Positions 30,589 through 41,076 of a stretch of DNA of 64,000 nucleotides are shown in pieces (within the stretch, counting starts at the first letter, position 1; the number at the start of each line of letters is the position of its first letter). Made by a program: the position numbers and the translations under genes. The notes under the pieces were generated by a model. It was not told where the DNA came from. It saw only the letters and a program-made list of their open reading frames with translations, and made no database searches. The DNA is taken from contig NZ_CP011509.1 of the NCBI RefSeq assembly GCF_001027285.1, forward strand, positions 7,278,501 to 7,342,500, written 5' to 3'. Source of the DNA: Archangium gephyra (lineage in GTDB: Bacteria; Myxococcota; Myxococcia; Myxococcales; Myxococcaceae).

Positions 30589-31680
30589 ATGACGGAAGCG
30601 GATCTACTGAAGGAAGCGGAGCGGCTCCAGGTGCTGCTGGCCGAGCACGCCACGAAGCACGATCGTGAGACCAGCTTCCCCGAGGAGGGGAAGCTGGCCA
30701 TGAAGGACTCGCCGCTGAACACGGCGCTCCTGGATGGAGCCTCGTGGCTGACCTTCGGGCGGGCCATCAGCATCCTGGCCCGGGGGGATGCCTCCTTCGG
30801 CACGGCCTGGCTGATGCACCAGGGCGTGGCGGTGTCTCTGCGGGCCCTGGTGGATCCAGCGCAGGCGGCCTTCATGGAGGCGGAGTTCCGCCGTGGCGCC
30901 TGGTTCGGCAACGCCCTGGGCGAGCCCACCAGCGGCAACCAGTTCCTGTCGCCGCTGCTGCAGGCCCGCCGCGTGGAGGGAGGCTGGCGCCTCACGGGCG
31001 CCAAACGCTTCGTCTCCGGCGGCGAGGGCTCGAAGTACCTCCTCACCAGCGCCCTCTGTGACGGGCAGCCCGGCTTCTTCCTCATCGACAAGGATGACTC
31101 CATCCGGGCGGAGGAGATCTGGGATCCCATGGGCATGCGGGCCACCCGCAGCCAGCTCCTGCATTTCCAGGACACGCTCCTGCCGGAGTCCCGGAGGCTC
31201 CAGCTCGATCCCAGCCAGCCCAGCGCCATCTCCGTGGGGCTGGCGTGGATCTCCATCGGCATCGCCGAGGCGGCGATGGGCTTCGCCATCGGCTACGCGA
31301 AGGAGCGCAGGCTTCCCCCGGAGAACAAGCCGCTCGCCGAGCTGCAGTGGATCCAGTTCTCCGTGGCGGACATGAGCACCCGTCTGGAGGCGGCGCGCTC
31401 CCTGGCCATGCGCTCGGCCATCGCCACCGACCAGCGCGCTCCGGACGCGCCCTTCCTGCAGATGCAGGCCAAGATGGTGGCCAACGAGGCCGCCATCGCC
31501 ATCGCCACCGCGGCCCTGGAGATCGCGGGGGGCTCGGGCTACCTGAAGAGCCGCCCCATCGAGCGCTACGTCCGTGACGCCATGAGCGGACCGCTGATGG
31601 CCTGGTCCCCCGCCGTCACGCGCGACATCCTCGGCAAGGCGCTCCTGGGGCTGCTGGGGCCCATGCCTCCAGCAGCCTGA
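30589..31680 (+). CDS. Acyl-CoA dehydrogenase
   Basis: 363 residues of acyl-CoA dehydrogenase fold. NALGEPTSGNQFLSPLL and GGWRLTGAKRFVSGGEGS form the FAD and substrate loops, and GGSGYLKSRPIERYVRDA the C-terminal helix. Most active-site features are recognisable, though the loops differ from classical short-chain enzymes; substrate unknown. ATG 30589 follows AAGGGGAC. It ends convergently 12 bases from the APH-type kinase cluster, which looks functionally related. Confidence 0.85.
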   Translation: MTEADLLKEAERLQVLLAEHATKHDRETSFPEEGKLAMKDSPLNTALLDGASWLTFGRAISILARGDASFGTAWLMHQGVAVSLRALVDPAQAAFMEAEFRRGAWFGNALGEPTSGNQFLSPLLQARRVEGGWRLTGAKRFVSGGEGSKYLLTSALCDGQPGFFLIDKDDSIRAEEIWDPMGMRATRSQLLHFQDTLLPESRRLQLDPSQPSAISVGLAWISIGIAEAAMGFAIGYAKERRLPPENKPLAELQWIQFSVADMSTRLEAARSLAMRSAIATDQRAPDAPFLQMQAKMVANEAAIAIATAALEIAGGSGYLKSRPIERYVRDAMSGPLMAWSPAVTRDILGKALLGLLGPMPPAA

Positions 31681-31692
31681 ACGGCTGTCCGC

Positions 31693-32778
31693 TCACGGGC
31701 GGATGGCCCCCGTCTCGATGGCCCGGGCCGCCGTCCGTGAGAGCACCCGCACTCCCGTGATCATCGCCGCGAAGCGCTCGTCCTTCGTCAGGCCCTGCTT
31801 GAACCGGGAGTAGATCTGCTGCGCGATCACCGACACCTTGAAGAGTGACAGCACGTAATGGAAGGCGAGGCCCCGCGTGTCCCGTCCGCTCTTCTCCGCG
31901 TAGCGCGCCACCAGCTCCTCGCGCGTCAGGTTGCCCGGCAGCATCGTTGGCCCGAACGGCAGCGCCCGCCGCTCCTCGGGGTCCGACGCCTCGGCCCAGT
32001 ACGCCAGCGCCATGCCCAGGTCCGACAACGGATCGCCGATCGTCGCCATCTCCCAGTCCAGCACCGCGCGAATGCTCGGGAGCCGGTCCGGATCCAGCAC
32101 CAGGTTGTCGTACTTGTAGTCGTTGTGGATCAGCGTCGGCGCCAGCTCCGCCGGGAGGTTCCCCGCGAGCCACTTCGCCACCTGCTCCATCTCGGGGAGG
32201 TCGTCCGTCCTCGCCTTGCCGTAGCGCTCCGTCCAACCCGCCACCTGCCGGCCCAGGTACCCCTCCGGCTTCCCGAGCTCCCCCAGTCCCGCCGCGCGCC
32301 AGTCCACCGCGTGCAGCTCGACCAGGTTGTCCACGAAGTTCTCCGAGAGCTTCCGCATCAGCTCCGGCGTCAGCTCCAGCCCCTTCGGAGGTTTCGCGCG
32401 GAGGATGACCCCGCTCACCCGCTCCATCACGTAGAAGGACACTCCCATCGGAGACTCGTTCTCTCCGAGGAACACCAGCGGCCGGGGCACCTTCGGGTAC
32501 ACCGGCAGCAGCCCGCTGAGGATCCGGTACTCCCGGCCCATGTCGTGCCCGGCCTTGATCGCCTTGGCTCCGAAGGGCGGCCGGCGCAGCACCAGCTCCT
32601 TCCCGCCCATCCGCAGCAGGTAGGTGAGGTTCGAGTGCCCTCCCGGGAACTGCTCCACCACCAGTGGCCCCGTCAGGCCCGGCACCTTCTCCGCCAGGTA
32701 CTTCTCCAGCCACGCGGCGTCCAGCTCCTCCCCGGGACGCACCGTCCGCGTCCGGTCCAGCCACTCCGGCGTGCTCAT
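31693..32778 (-). CDS. APH-type phosphotransferase (ACAD10/11-like kinase)
   Basis: 361 residues of aminoglycoside-phosphotransferase/kinase fold, of the kind fused to or near acyl-CoA dehydrogenases. Visible are FPGGHSNLTYLL (nucleotide loop), LVLRRPP (Lys/Arg region), YVMERVSG (hinge), HNDYKYDNL (catalytic HxD and Asn) and DWEMATIGDPLSD (Mg-binding Asp). Relatives phosphorylate the 4-hydroxyl of hydroxyacyl-CoAs (known for LvaA and for ACAD10/11). It is the last gene of a minus-strand unit with the phosphatase-like and SDR genes. A strong GGGAGGGAG ribosome site lies upstream. Confidence 0.88.
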   Translation of the reverse strand: MSTPEWLDRTRTVRPGEELDAAWLEKYLAEKVPGLTGPLVVEQFPGGHSNLTYLLRMGGKELVLRRPPFGAKAIKAGHDMGREYRILSGLLPVYPKVPRPLVFLGENESPMGVSFYVMERVSGVILRAKPPKGLELTPELMRKLSENFVDNLVELHAVDWRAAGLGELGKPEGYLGRQVAGWTERYGKARTDDLPEMEQVAKWLAGNLPAELAPTLIHNDYKYDNLVLDPDRLPSIRAVLDWEMATIGDPLSDLGMALAYWAEASDPEERRALPFGPTMLPGNLTREELVARYAEKSGRDTRGLAFHYVLSLFKVSVIAQQIYSRFKQGLTKDERFAAMITGVRVLSRTAARAIETGAIRP

Positions 32779-32810
32779 GACTCCCTCCCCTTCTTCGCTC
32801 CGTCCTCGTC

Positions 32811-33524
32811 TCAGCGCATCGTCTGGAGCTCGGGCTCCAGCAGGTGTGGCGTCCCGTTGAAGCTCCGCAGCGACAGGCGCTCTCCCGAGAAGAGGAAGTC
32901 CGTACAGGCCGTGTTCCACACCATGAGGCTCAGAGCGAAGACCTTCTCCGCGCTCGCCCCCAGCGACAGCCCCGTGGCCACCGCCATCGGCCCCGCCGAC
33001 GTGAACGCCACCAGCTCCGCCTTCCTCCCCGGCTGCTGCATCATCTTGCGCAGCCCCGCTTCCACCCGCGACACGAACGTGCTCCAGGGCTCCACCCCCG
33101 GGTCTTCCAGCTCGCCCCGCGCCCATGCCCGGCCCAGCGGATCCAACAGCCGGAACAGCCGCCGCGCTCCGTCCGGCCCCTCCAGCGCGCCCGACTCCAT
33201 CAGCTCGCGCACCTGCTCGTTCCGCTCCGCCAGCTTCGGCAGCAGCACCCGGAACAGTGGCTCCGCCGAGTACTCGTCCAGTTCCGGCAGCACCACCGGC
33301 TCGGGGAACCTCAGCCCCCGGGCCAGGTACGCCGCCCTCACCGCCTCGCACGTCTGCTGGTGGCGCCGCGCCGGCCCCACGTACACCGCCTCGAACGCGT
33401 GCTCCGACGCCGCCCACACCTCACCCAGCCGCGCCGCTTGACGCATCCCCAGCTCGGACAGCCGGTCCCGGTCGTACCACTCGCCGGACGTCTGCCCGTG
33501 CCGCACCAGGGTCAACACTCCCAT
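32811..33524 (-). CDS. Histidine phosphatase family protein, second His missing
   Basis: 237 residues. The RHGQT motif (His9) opens the protein, as in phosphoglycerate-mutase-like phosphatases. The usual second catalytic His (SHGG-like) is replaced in AFTSAGPMAV (near 175). It may be inactive or use another base; family relatives near acyl-CoA genes often share this. It sits between the kinase and the SDR, so a role in the same acyl-CoA pathway is likely. Confidence 0.78.
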   Translation of the reverse strand: MGVLTLVRHGQTSGEWYDRDRLSELGMRQAARLGEVWAASEHAFEAVYVGPARRHQQTCEAVRAAYLARGLRFPEPVVLPELDEYSAEPLFRVLLPKLAERNEQVRELMESGALEGPDGARRLFRLLDPLGRAWARGELEDPGVEPWSTFVSRVEAGLRKMMQQPGRKAELVAFTSAGPMAVATGLSLGASAEKVFALSLMVWNTACTDFLFSGERLSLRSFNGTPHLLEPELQTMR

Positions 33525-33565
33525 CCGTCACCTCCCACGCTCGAAGGACCGGGTTCGAAGGTAAC

Positions 33566-34333
33566 TCACATCGCCGTGGTGCCACCGTCCACGACGAGCT
33601 CCGAGCCGGTCATCAGCTTGGACTCGTCCGAGGCCAGGTACAGCACCGCGTAGGCGACATCATCCGGCTCGCCGATGCGGCCGAGTGGAATCATGCGCGC
33701 GAGCCGCGCCTTCCCCGCCGCCATGTCACCGCTCAGGCTGGCGAGGTCATCCACCATGGGCGTCTCGATGAACGTGGGGTGCACGGAGTTGCAGCGGATG
33801 CCGTAGCCCTTGCGCGCGCAGTGCAGCGCCACGGACTTCGTCAGCAGGCGCACGCCGGCCTTGCTCGAGCAGTACGCCGGCAGGGTGTCCACTCCCACCA
33901 GCCCCGCCACCGAGCTGATGTTGATGATGGAGCCCTTCGCGCCGCTCTGGCGCATGCCGCGGATGGCGTGCTTGCAGCCCAGGAACACCCCGTCCAGGTT
34001 CACCGCGTGCACGAGCCGCCACTCTTCCAGTGAAAGCGACTCGATGTCCTTCGAGACACCGATGCCCGCGTTGTTCACCACCACGTCCAGCCGGCCGAAG
34101 GTGGCCACCACCTCGTCCACCACCCGCTGCCAGTCCTGCTCGCGCGTGACGTCCAGCGCCCAGGCCCGCGCGGAGTCACCCAGCGCTCCCGCCACCTCGC
34201 GGACACCGGCCTCGTTGCGGTCGGTGAGCGCCACCCGGGCGCCCTCGCGCAGCAGCATGGCCGCCGCGGCCTTGCCCAGCCCCGACGCCGCTCCCGTCAC
34301 CAGTGCCACCTTGCCCTCGACTCGTCCGGCCAT
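33566..34333 (-). CDS. Short-chain dehydrogenase/reductase
   Basis: 255 residues, classical SDR. Cofactor loop TGAASGLG, NNAG, catalytic Ser in NISSVAG, YCSSK with the Tyr/Lys pair, and C-terminal MTGSELVVDGG. NAD-linked by the Asp in ALTDRN. Start ATG 34333 has GGAGGAG upstream. First gene of the minus-strand unit with the phosphatase-like and kinase genes; probably an acyl-chain alcohol dehydrogenase or reductase (inference from neighbours). Confidence 0.9.
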   Translation of the reverse strand: MAGRVEGKVALVTGAASGLGKAAAAMLLREGARVALTDRNEAGVREVAGALGDSARAWALDVTREQDWQRVVDEVVATFGRLDVVVNNAGIGVSKDIESLSLEEWRLVHAVNLDGVFLGCKHAIRGMRQSGAKGSIINISSVAGLVGVDTLPAYCSSKAGVRLLTKSVALHCARKGYGIRCNSVHPTFIETPMVDDLASLSGDMAAGKARLARMIPLGRIGEPDDVAYAVLYLASDESKLMTGSELVVDGGTTAM

Positions 34334-34425
34334 CACTCCTCCAGGGGTTCGACGGCGGCGCAGCCTACACGGTCCTGGCGCACCGCGTCTCCAAGGTGGC
34401 AAGCTCCCAGCCGAGAGGAGCGTTC

Positions 34426-34908
34426 ATGGACATCGAGGTCTGGCATTTGTGGGTCCTCGCCGCGATCATCGGGGGAGCGCTGGAGATGGCCCTTCCCGGC
34501 TTCGTGGTGCTCTGGTTCGCCGTGGGATCGCTGGCCGCCGGCCTGACAGCGGCGCTGGGGCTGGGCATCAACCTCCAGCTCGCGATCTTCATGGGCGTGT
34601 CACTGGCGCTCTTCGGCGGCTCGCGCACGATCTTCAAGAAGGCCTTCATGCGCAACGCCTCCAGGATGAAGACGGGCGTGGAGGCGATGGTGGGCCAGGA
34701 GGCCGTGGTGACCGAGGCGCTCGCCGAGGGGCATGGCGGCGGCACCGTGCGCATCAACGGAGAGCTCTGGTCCGCGCGCACCCTGGGAGGTGGCGTGGCC
34801 GTGGGCGAGCTCGTCATCGTCGAGCAGGTGGAAGGTTTGAAGCTGTGGGTGCGGCGTCCCGCCGCGTCCCTGGAAGTGTCTCCCCAGCAGAAGAAGGAAG
34901 GTCGTTAG
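34426..34908 (+). CDS. NfeD-family membrane protein
   Basis: 160 residues. Membrane segments at about 7-27, 30-45 and 50-65, then a soluble OB-like NfeD domain from about 85 (VGQEAVVTEALAEGHGGGTVRINGELWSARTLGG). NfeD proteins partner stomatins, and this one directly abuts the SPFH gene. Start ATG 34426 follows GAGAGGAG. Confidence 0.88.
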   Translation: MDIEVWHLWVLAAIIGGALEMALPGFVVLWFAVGSLAAGLTAALGLGINLQLAIFMGVSLALFGGSRTIFKKAFMRNASRMKTGVEAMVGQEAVVTEALAEGHGGGTVRINGELWSARTLGGGVAVGELVIVEQVEGLKLWVRRPAASLEVSPQQKKEGR

Positions 34909-35976
34909 ATGGGTACTGCCCTCTTTGTGATTGGTGCGGCGGCCGTGGTGTTCGCGATGATCAAGGGCCTGCGCATCGTTCCCCAGGCCAAGGTCATGGT
35001 GGTGGAGCGCCTTGGCAAGTTCCACCACGTGGCCAGCAGCGGTCCGAACATCCTCATCCCGTTCTTCGACTCGCCCCGCGTGATGGAGATGCGCGTGGGC
35101 AACCGGTTCTTCCGCAGCCACCTGGTGGATCTGCGCGAGCAGGTCATGGGCTTCGAGACCGTGCAGGCCATCACCCATGACAACGTCACCATGGAGGTGG
35201 GCTCGGTCATCTACTACCAGATCGTGGACGCGGCGAAGGCGCTCTACGCGGTGGAGAACCTGGCGCTGGCCATCGAGCAGCTGACGATGACGAACCTGCG
35301 CAACATCATGGGCGGGCTGACGCTGGACCAGACGCTCACCAGCCGCGAGACGGTGAACACCAAGCTGCGCCTGGTGCTGGACGAGGCCACCGAGAAGTGG
35401 GGCGTGAAGGTGACGCGGGTGGAGCTGCGTGAGATCGAGCCGCCGGCGGCCATCAAGGACGCGATGGCCAAGCAGATGACGGCCGAGCGCGAGCGCCGCG
35501 CCGAGGTGACCAAGGCCGAGGGTGACAAGTCCGCGGCGATCCTCCAGGCCGAGGGCGAGAAGATCTCCCGGATCCTCCGCGCGGAGGCCGAGCGTGACGC
35601 GGAGGTGGCGCGCGCCGAGGGCCGCAAGCGCGCAACGCTGCTGGACGCGGAGGCGAAGGCCGATGCCACGCGGATGGTCTTCGATGCCATCAACGCCGGT
35701 GGCGGCGCGACGCCCGAGGTGCTGGCGCTGCGCTACATGGAGACGCTGCAGGAGCTGGGCAAGGGCGACAACAAGATGTTCGTGCCCTACGAGGCCACGG
35801 CGGCACTGGGCAGCATCGCGACGCTCAAGGAGGTGTTCGCGAAGGAGGGCACCGTGAAGTCGCAGCCCGCGCCGAGCGCCGCGGCCCTGAGCGCACAATC
35901 GCTCTCGCGCACGCTGCAGACGCAGCCGCCCGCCGTGCCGGTGCGCAACCGTCCGGCGCTCCCCTCCGAGGAGTAG
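34909..35976 (+). CDS. Stomatin/paraslipin-like SPFH protein
   Basis: 355 residues. One N-terminal membrane segment (about 3-20), then an SPFH domain (KVMVVERLGKFHHVASSGPNILIPF, VQAITHDNVTMEVGSVIYYQI), a charged coiled coil with EAERDAEVARAEGRKRA, and a Pro/Ala-rich tail. It begins at the base after the NfeD stop. The SPFH-NfeD pair is a widespread membrane-quality or protease-support module. Confidence 0.92.
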   Translation: MGTALFVIGAAAVVFAMIKGLRIVPQAKVMVVERLGKFHHVASSGPNILIPFFDSPRVMEMRVGNRFFRSHLVDLREQVMGFETVQAITHDNVTMEVGSVIYYQIVDAAKALYAVENLALAIEQLTMTNLRNIMGGLTLDQTLTSRETVNTKLRLVLDEATEKWGVKVTRVELREIEPPAAIKDAMAKQMTAERERRAEVTKAEGDKSAAILQAEGEKISRILRAEAERDAEVARAEGRKRATLLDAEAKADATRMVFDAINAGGGATPEVLALRYMETLQELGKGDNKMFVPYEATAALGSIATLKEVFAKEGTVKSQPAPSAAALSAQSLSRTLQTQPPAVPVRNRPALPSEE

Positions 35977-36061
35977 CCACGGCGCAGTCCCGGCGGAACA
36001 ATCCGCGCGAAGCACAGCGCGGATGAATGCCCGCGGCCCCCTCCCCTCACCGCGTCAACAT

Positions 36062-36097
36062 CCCCTCGCCCTCCGGGAGAGGGTCGGGGTGAGGGTA
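36062..36097. repeat. Dispersed hairpin repeat, copy 4
   Basis: CCCTCGCCCTCC/GGGAGAGGG followed by GGGGTGAGGGT, nearly identical to copy 1 and in the same orientation. It lies between the stomatin gene and the small membrane gene. Confidence 0.75.
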
Positions 36098-36168
36098 TCT
36101 CGGTTCTGGGGTTGGAACCTTTCGCGCGCCCCATTGTCCGAGGGGGTGCTCATTCACAAGGAGAGCCC

Positions 36169-36558
36169 ATGTCCATTTCGGACGCGTTCATCGCAGGTGG
36201 TTTCGGAATGTACCCCACGCTCATCGCGGGGGTGGCGCTGTTGGTGACCAGCATTCGGTACGCCAGCCGCCCCGAGTCCCGCTATGTCCCCCTGCTGATC
36301 AGCCTGGGGCTGTTCACGCTCTTCGCGGGATGCCTGGGCTTCGTCTCCGGCGTCATCACCATGCTGCGCTTCTACGCCGAGATGCAGGGCGAGCCGAAGC
36401 CGGTCATCCTGTATTACGGGTTCCAGGAGTCGCTGCACAACATCGCCCTGGCGCTCCTGCTGACCACGGCGTCGACGCTGGCCGCGTCCGTTGGCGCCTG
36501 GCGGCTCGCCCGGCAGGCTCGGGACGCCGCCGTGCCCGCGACCGTGCCCGTCCGCTAG
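36169..36558 (+). CDS. Small TolQ/ExbB/MotA-like membrane protein
   Basis: 129 residues with three membrane segments (about 8-25, 40-65, 85-110). The central LGFVSGVITMLRFYAEM...GFQESLHNIALALL stretch resembles the LGTVxGM...GIxEAL core of TolQ/ExbB/MotA, but the protein is shorter and has no TolR/ExbD partner nearby. The match is a judgement from pattern, not certain. AAGGAG lies five bases ahead of the ATG. Confidence 0.6.
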   Translation: MSISDAFIAGGFGMYPTLIAGVALLVTSIRYASRPESRYVPLLISLGLFTLFAGCLGFVSGVITMLRFYAEMQGEPKPVILYYGFQESLHNIALALLLTTASTLAASVGAWRLARQARDAAVPATVPVR

Positions 36559-36609
36559 GACGAGCCGTCAGGGATTGCGTGGGGGCCCGTCGGTGGTTAA
36601 TAGTTCCGA

Positions 36610-36625
36610 GCCCGGAAATCCGGGC
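36610..36625. terminator. Short hairpin upstream of ABC-F gene
   Basis: GCCCGG-AAAT-CCGGGC, a perfect 6-bp stem with a 4-nt loop, followed by CCCCCT. It lies 132 bases before the ABC-F start and may be a terminator or part of an attenuator, as ABC-F genes are often controlled that way. Confidence 0.4.
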
Positions 36626-36741
36626 CCCCTCGAACACGAGGCTTCGTACTCCATTGAAGATTCACTCCTGAATCGTCGGCGCTGTCTCTCAGCCAACCCC
36701 CGGGCCCCTCGTGCGTGCCCGGAACGATTCTGGAGTACCTC

Positions 36742-38244
<1,503 letters not shown>

Positions 38245-38304
38245 GGTTCTGATCAGGGAGTCCATCCACACTGGGGCCACGGCCCCGATAGGAAAGCTGA
38301 CGAC

Positions 38305-38817
38305 ATGAGCAACACGCGTCCGGTGCTGCACTTCATCGCGGGGAAGGTCGGAGCGGGAAAGACCACGCTGGCGCGCAAGCTCGCGCTCGAGGTTCCCGCG
38401 GTGCTCATCTGCGAGGATCAGTGGATCGCCTCGCTGGGCGGCGAGGTGAAGGAGCTGCGGGACTACGTGCACGCCACCACGCGCTGCCGCAAGCTGATGG
38501 TGCCTCACCTGCGCGACATCCTGCGCGTGGGGGCCTCGGTGGTGCTCGACTTCGCGGGGAACACGCCACGAGACCGCGCCTGGGTGCGCGGCATCTTCGA
38601 GGCCGCGGGGGCGGACCACGTGCTGCATGTCCTCGACGTGCCGGAGACGCTGTGCCTCGAGCGGCTGCGTCAGCGCAACGCCGAGCGCCCCGAAGGCCTG
38701 TTCTGGGGCGAGGTGAGCGAAGCACTCTTCCACGAGGTGACGAAGTACTACGTGCCGCCCACGGAGGCGGAGGGCTTCCGCATCGTGCGGCACGACGTCA
38801 CGACGAACGAGGAGTGA
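38305..38817 (+). CDS. Small P-loop kinase (AAA_33-like)
   Basis: 170 residues with Walker A GKVGAGKTT (about 13-21). VLDFAGNTPRDRAW (about 78-91) and RLRQRNAERPEG are a lid-type region. It fits the AAA_33/zeta-like small-molecule kinase group, substrate unknown. It stands alone, 60 bases downstream of the ABC-F gene, possibly in the same transcript. It ends three bases before the convergent LysR gene. Confidence 0.78.
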   Translation: MSNTRPVLHFIAGKVGAGKTTLARKLALEVPAVLICEDQWIASLGGEVKELRDYVHATTRCRKLMVPHLRDILRVGASVVLDFAGNTPRDRAWVRGIFEAAGADHVLHVLDVPETLCLERLRQRNAERPEGLFWGEVSEALFHEVTKYYVPPTEAEGFRIVRHDVTTNEE

Positions 38818-38820
38818 TTC

Positions 38821-39735
38821 CTAGGAGCGCTTGCCTGAGATGGGCGGCCGTTCCGACAGTGCCAGGAGCTGCGCGCGCAGCCACCGGCTACGAGGCTCGT
38901 CGTCCATCTGGCGATGCCAGTAGAGATGGAGCTCCACTGGCGGGAGCTCCACTGGCATCGGCAGGAGGTGGTTGCCGAGGGGCACATTGAGCGCCGCCGC
39001 GTAGCGCCGGGGCATCGTGAGGAGCAGGTCCGAGTCCGCGACGATGCGGCACGCCGCCTCGGGGTGCTGGCAGCGCACGGCGATCTCGCGCTGGTAACCC
39101 AGGCGGCTGAGCACCAGGTCCTCCAAGGCCAGACCCGTGCGCCGCGAGGAAACGGTGACATGCCGTGCCGCCAGATAGGCCGCGACATCCAACCTCCGCC
39201 GCCGCGCGCTGACGACACAAAAGGTATCGTGCAGCAGCACCGTGTGGCGCAGCTCGGCGCCAGTCGGCTGCGCCACGTCCACCGCCAGGTCCAGCCTCCC
39301 CGACGCCAGGTCCCTCTCGAGGCTGGCCCGCTCCAGCCGCACGCTCGAAACCCGGACCTGCGGAGCACTCTCGCGCAGGCGCTTGACGAACCGCGGGAGC
39401 AGTGACGGCTCCAGCTCATCGTTCATCGCGAGGGTGACGTGGCCCGCGTCACGCCGGGGCTCGAAGTGCCGGGTGCGAGCCACCGCCTGCTGGAACAGCG
39501 AGAGCGCCTCCTGGATCCCAGGGGCCAGACGCTCGGCGAGCGGCGTGGGCGCCACACCGCGTCCCTGGCGCACGAAGAGCGGGTCATCCAACTGCTCCCG
39601 CAGGCGCGCCAGGGCGTGGCTCACCGCTGACTGGCTCAGGAACAGGACCTCGGCGGCCCGCGTGAAGTTGCGCTCCCGGTAGACGACGTCGAACACCCGG
39701 AAGAGGTTGAGGTCGAGCTGGGACAGCCTCCCCAT
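38821..39735 (-). CDS. LysR-family transcriptional regulator
   Basis: 304 residues. N-terminal winged helix (LNLFRVFDVVYRERNFTRAAEVLFLSQSAVSHALARLREQ, split here for length: core FTRAAEVLFLSQSAVSHAL), then a LysR effector-binding domain from about 95. It is divergent from the acyl-CoA operon with a gap of 96 bases, the usual layout for the regulator of its neighbour, so it probably controls that operon with a pathway acyl compound as inducer (inference). The start at 39735 has GAGG upstream; ATG 39753 is also in frame. Confidence 0.88.
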   Translation of the reverse strand: MGRLSQLDLNLFRVFDVVYRERNFTRAAEVLFLSQSAVSHALARLREQLDDPLFVRQGRGVAPTPLAERLAPGIQEALSLFQQAVARTRHFEPRRDAGHVTLAMNDELEPSLLPRFVKRLRESAPQVRVSSVRLERASLERDLASGRLDLAVDVAQPTGAELRHTVLLHDTFCVVSARRRRLDVAAYLAARHVTVSSRRTGLALEDLVLSRLGYQREIAVRCQHPEAACRIVADSDLLLTMPRRYAAALNVPLGNHLLPMPVELPPVELHLYWHRQMDDEPRSRWLRAQLLALSERPPISGKRS

Positions 39736-39831
39736 GTCATGAGCCTCATTCATGACGACACATGACCAACATTCACTGGATTCATCAAGGGGCCTCGCCC
39801 CAGGATGGGGCGGCGAGACAAGGGGCCTCTC

Positions 39832-41076
39832 ATGAACTTCGAGCCGAGTGACCGTTCCAAGGACTACCGCGAGCGCGTGCGGCGCTTCATCCAGAAGCAC
39901 ATCCAGCCCGTGGAGGCGCAGTACTGGGCGCAGATCCGCTCGGCCAGCCACGGTGGCGACTGGCGGCAATGGAAGATCCCCCCCGTCATGGAGGAGCTCA
40001 AGGCTCGCGCCAGGGCCGAGGGCCTGTGGAACCTCTTCCTTCCCGACGCGAAGCTCGGCGCCGGCCTCAGCACCCTGGAGTACGCCCTCGTCGCCGAGGA
40101 GACGGGCCGCAGCTTCATGGCCCCCGAGGTCTTCAACTGCAACGCCCCGGACACCGGCAACATGGAGGTGCTCTGGCGGTATGGCTCCGAGGAGCAGAAG
40201 GCTCGCTGGCTCACGCCGCTGCTCGCCGGGGAGATCCGCTCCGTCTTCTGCATGACCGAACCCGACGTGGCCTCCTCGGACGCCACCAACATGCAGGCCA
40301 CCGCCGTCGTCCAGGGTGACGAGGTGATGCTCAACGGCAAGAAGTGGTGGTCGAGCGGCATCGGCGACCCCCGCGCGAAGATCATCATCTTCATGGCCCG
40401 CACCGCCAACGAGGGCGGCGATCGCCACCACCAGCACTCGATGGTGCTCGTGCCGCTGGACACCAAGGGCGTGGAGATCCAGCGCATGCTCCCGGTGTAC
40501 GGCGACTACGACGAGCCGCACGGCCACGGCGAGGTGCACTTCCGTGACGTCCGGGTGCCCGTCTCCAACATCATCGCGGGCCCGGGACGCGGCTTCGAGA
40601 TCGCCCAGGGACGCCTGGGCCCTGGCCGCATCCACCACTGCATGCGCTGCATCGGCGCGGCGGAGCAGACGCTCGATCTGATGATCGACCGAGGCATGAG
40701 CCGCACCGCTTTCGGCAAGCCGCTGCTCAACCTCGGCGGCAACCGCGAGCGCGTCGCCGAGGCCCGCATCGCCATCGATCAGGCCCGCCTGCTCACGCTC
40801 TACGCCGCCTGGAAGCTGGACGAGCTGGGCGCCCTGGGGGCGATGAACGAGATCTCCGCCATCAAGGTCGTGGCGCCCAACGTGCTTCAGAAGGTCGTGG
40901 ATGATGCCATCCAGATCCACGGTGGCGCCGGGGTGTCTCACGACACGCCGCTCTCGGGCTTCTTCGCCCAGGCGCGCACCCTGCGCCTCGCGGATGGACC
41001 GGATGAGGTCCACAAGGGCGTCATCGCCCGCCTCGAGCTCGCCCGGCGCGGGTTCTCCAGGAGCCGGGAGTCATGA
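39832..41076 (+). CDS. Acyl-CoA dehydrogenase, ACAD11/LvaC-like
   Basis: 414 residues. CMTEPDVASSDATNMQ and GKKWWSSGIGDPRAK form the FAD/substrate loops, and FGKPL plus IQIHGGAGVSHDTPL complete the fold. These motifs are those of the ACAD10/11 group rather than beta-oxidation enzymes. With the SDR and APH kinase genes that follow in overlap, the set matches LvaC/LvaD/LvaA of levulinate catabolism, where kinase and dehydrogenase-like enzyme together convert 4-hydroxyacyl-CoA. Start ATG 39832 follows AAGGGG. Confidence 0.88.
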   Translation: MNFEPSDRSKDYRERVRRFIQKHIQPVEAQYWAQIRSASHGGDWRQWKIPPVMEELKARARAEGLWNLFLPDAKLGAGLSTLEYALVAEETGRSFMAPEVFNCNAPDTGNMEVLWRYGSEEQKARWLTPLLAGEIRSVFCMTEPDVASSDATNMQATAVVQGDEVMLNGKKWWSSGIGDPRAKIIIFMARTANEGGDRHHQHSMVLVPLDTKGVEIQRMLPVYGDYDEPHGHGEVHFRDVRVPVSNIIAGPGRGFEIAQGRLGPGRIHHCMRCIGAAEQTLDLMIDRGMSRTAFGKPLLNLGGNRERVAEARIAIDQARLLTLYAAWKLDELGALGAMNEISAIKVVAPNVLQKVVDDAIQIHGGAGVSHDTPLSGFFAQARTLRLADGPDEVHKGVIARLELARRGFSRSRES

